Part shown: positions 5,457 through 6,433 of the stretch, piece after piece
Numbering within the stretch: position 1 is the first letter of the stretch
Layout of the letters: each line of letters starts with the position of its first letter
NCBI GenBank assembly: GCA_022360075.1
Contig: JAKSDN010000001.1
Location: 1-6,433 of the forward strand
Reading direction: 5' to 3'
From: Kiloniellales bacterium
Lineage (GTDB): Bacteria; Pseudomonadota; Alphaproteobacteria; Kiloniellales; JAKSDN01
DNA length: 6,433 nt
Made by a program: the position numbers and the translations under genes
Notes under the pieces: generated by a model
What the model was told of the DNA's origin: nothing
Databases searched by the model: none
The model's input: the letters and a program-made list of their open reading frames with translations, nothing else

Positions 5457-6433
5457 ATGACCATGTTCGACTACGGTCTGTTCCGCTTCGACTCGAAGGA
5501 CGATCTCTTCGAGAAATCGATCCGCTTCTGGAACCCGGACAAGACGCGGTTCTGGCAAGGAGTGGGGGTCGATCTCGTGATCGACCGGCGCGAGGGCTAT
5601 TGCCTCTACGACATGTCGGGCCGGCGCCTGATCGACCTGCACCTGAACGGCGGCACCTACAACTTCGGCCACCGCCATCCGGAGCTGGTCGAGACGCTGA
5701 AGCACGCCCTCGACACCTTCGACATGGGTAACCATTGGTTCCCTTCGGTGGCGCGCGCCGCGCTGGCCGAGGCACTGGTCAAGACCGCCCCCGGGATGAG
5801 CTATGCCATCTTCGGCGCCGGCGGCGCCGAGGCGGTGGAGATCGCGCTCAAGAGCGCGCGCTATGCCACCAAGCGGCGCAAGATCGTCTCCATCATCAAG
5901 GGCTACCACGGCCACTCCGGACTCTCGGTCGCCGCCGGCGACGAGCGCTTTTCCAAGCTGTTCCTCTCCGACCGGCCGGAGGAGTTCATCGCGGTGCCGT
6001 TCAACGACCTCGACGCCATGGAGGCAGCGCTGCGCGGCGGTGACGTGGCGGCCGCCATCCTGGAGACGATCCCGGCCACCTACGGCTTCCCGCTGCCCCA
6101 TGACGGCTATCTCCAGGGCTGCAAGGCGCTCTGCGAGAAGTACGGCACCATGTACGTTGCCGACGAGGTGCAGACCGGCCTCTTGCGCACCGGCGAGATG
6201 TGGGGCTGGCAAAGCTACGGCGTGCAGCCGGACATCTTCGTGACCGCCAAGGGCTTGAGCGGCGGCATCTATCCGATCAGCGCCGCGGTGGTGAACGAAA
6301 AGTGTGGCGGCTGGCTGCACGAGGACGGCGCGGCGCACATCAGCACATCGGGCGGCGCTGAGCTCGGCTGCGCCGTCGCCCTCAAGGTCCTGGAGATCCT
6401 GCAGCGTCCGGTGGTGGTCACCAACGTGCAGGC
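5457..6433 (+). CDS. Class III PLP-dependent aminotransferase-fold enzyme, partial at 3' end
   Basis: The first 325 residues of a fold-type I PLP enzyme of the class III (ornithine/omega aminotransferase) family; the frame is open to the right edge. Visible family features are NGGTYNFGHRHPE (64-76), the phosphate-binding loop FGAGGAEAVEIALKSAR (119-135), GYHGHSG (149-155), the PLP aspartate in VADEVQTG (D236) and the Schiff-base lysine K265 in TAKGLSGG. Where many class III enzymes have TFGGNP, this one has TSGGAE (297-302), so substrate contacts may differ. The family includes transaminases and also lyases such as ethanolamine-phosphate phospho-lyase and the phosphonate lyase PbfA; near a phnA operon a role on an aminophosphonate is possible but unproven. 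ATG 5457 is used; ATGs at 5424 and 5463 are in the same frame and none has a strong ribosome binding site. It is probably controlled by the divergent DeoR regulator. Confidence 0.9.
   Translation, partial: MTMFDYGLFRFDSKDDLFEKSIRFWNPDKTRFWQGVGVDLVIDRREGYCLYDMSGRRLIDLHLNGGTYNFGHRHPELVETLKHALDTFDMGNHWFPSVARAALAEALVKTAPGMSYAIFGAGGAEAVEIALKSARYATKRRKIVSIIKGYHGHSGLSVAAGDERFSKLFLSDRPEEFIAVPFNDLDAMEAALRGGDVAAAILETIPATYGFPLPHDGYLQGCKALCEKYGTMYVADEVQTGLLRTGEMWGWQSYGVQPDIFVTAKGLSGGIYPISAAVVNEKCGGWLHEDGAAHISTSGGAELGCAVALKVLEILQRPVVVTNVQ

Noticed and set aside
5321..5464. 48-residue N-terminal extension of the DeoR regulator
   Set aside because: It would cross the whole divergent promoter region and overlap the start of the PLP enzyme; the ATG at 5320 has a ribosome binding site and fits the family.
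4755..6338. 527-residue minus-strand reading frame spanning deoR, the intergenic region and the PLP enzyme
   Set aside because: It crosses a clear divergent promoter region and lies out of frame with deoR and antisense to the PLP enzyme; its composition is low-complexity Arg/Ala/Gly.

Overview
The window is GC-rich DNA, with long spurious reading frames antisense to the real genes. The gene content (a phosphonoacetate hydrolase, a GcvA-like LysR regulator, a DeoR regulator, a family 5 binding protein with a Tat signal) best fits an alphaproteobacterium, of the rhizobial or rhodospirillal kind. That placement is an inference from gene content and composition, not from a marker gene.

Layout, left to right. 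Three genes run leftward on the minus strand as one tight operon: phnA (phosphonoacetate hydrolase, stop at 2046), a second metal-dependent hydrolase of the alkaline phosphatase superfamily (2039 to 729), and the N-terminal 244 residues of a Tat-exported family 5 ABC substrate-binding protein (from 732, cut by the left edge). Gaps are 6 bp and then a 4-bp ATGA overlap. Facing phnA across an AT-rich intergenic region of about 270 bp is a LysR-type regulator on the plus strand (3563-4543), the usual arrangement for a regulator of its divergent neighbour. A DeoR-type regulator (5320 to 4532) converges on it, and the last 12 bp of the two genes overlap. Divergent from deoR, across 136 bp, is a class III PLP-dependent aminotransferase-fold enzyme (5457 to the right edge).

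How it may work together. PhnA splits phosphonoacetate into acetate and phosphate, so the left operon is for phosphonate use. The binding protein would bring in a substrate, and the second hydrolase may act on a related phospho- or phosphonate compound; its substrate cannot be read from sequence. Known routes to phosphonoacetate start from 2-aminoethylphosphonate (PhnW transaminase, then PhnY dehydrogenase) or from its 1-hydroxy derivative (the class III-fold lyase PbfA, then PhnY). The class III enzyme at the right edge could be such an upstream step, but neither phnW nor phnY is in the window and the enzyme has its own regulator, so the link is a hypothesis.

Regulatory signals. Two base bp from the lysR start codon there is a perfect 6-bp dyad that contains a T-N11-A box. 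The deoR/aminotransferase intergenic region holds three copies of an ATCGGGCAT-like motif about 30-33 bp apart, two of them forming a perfect 8-bp inverted repeat; these are good candidates for DeoR operators. No RNA genes, insertion sequences, CRISPR arrays or clear terminators were seen.
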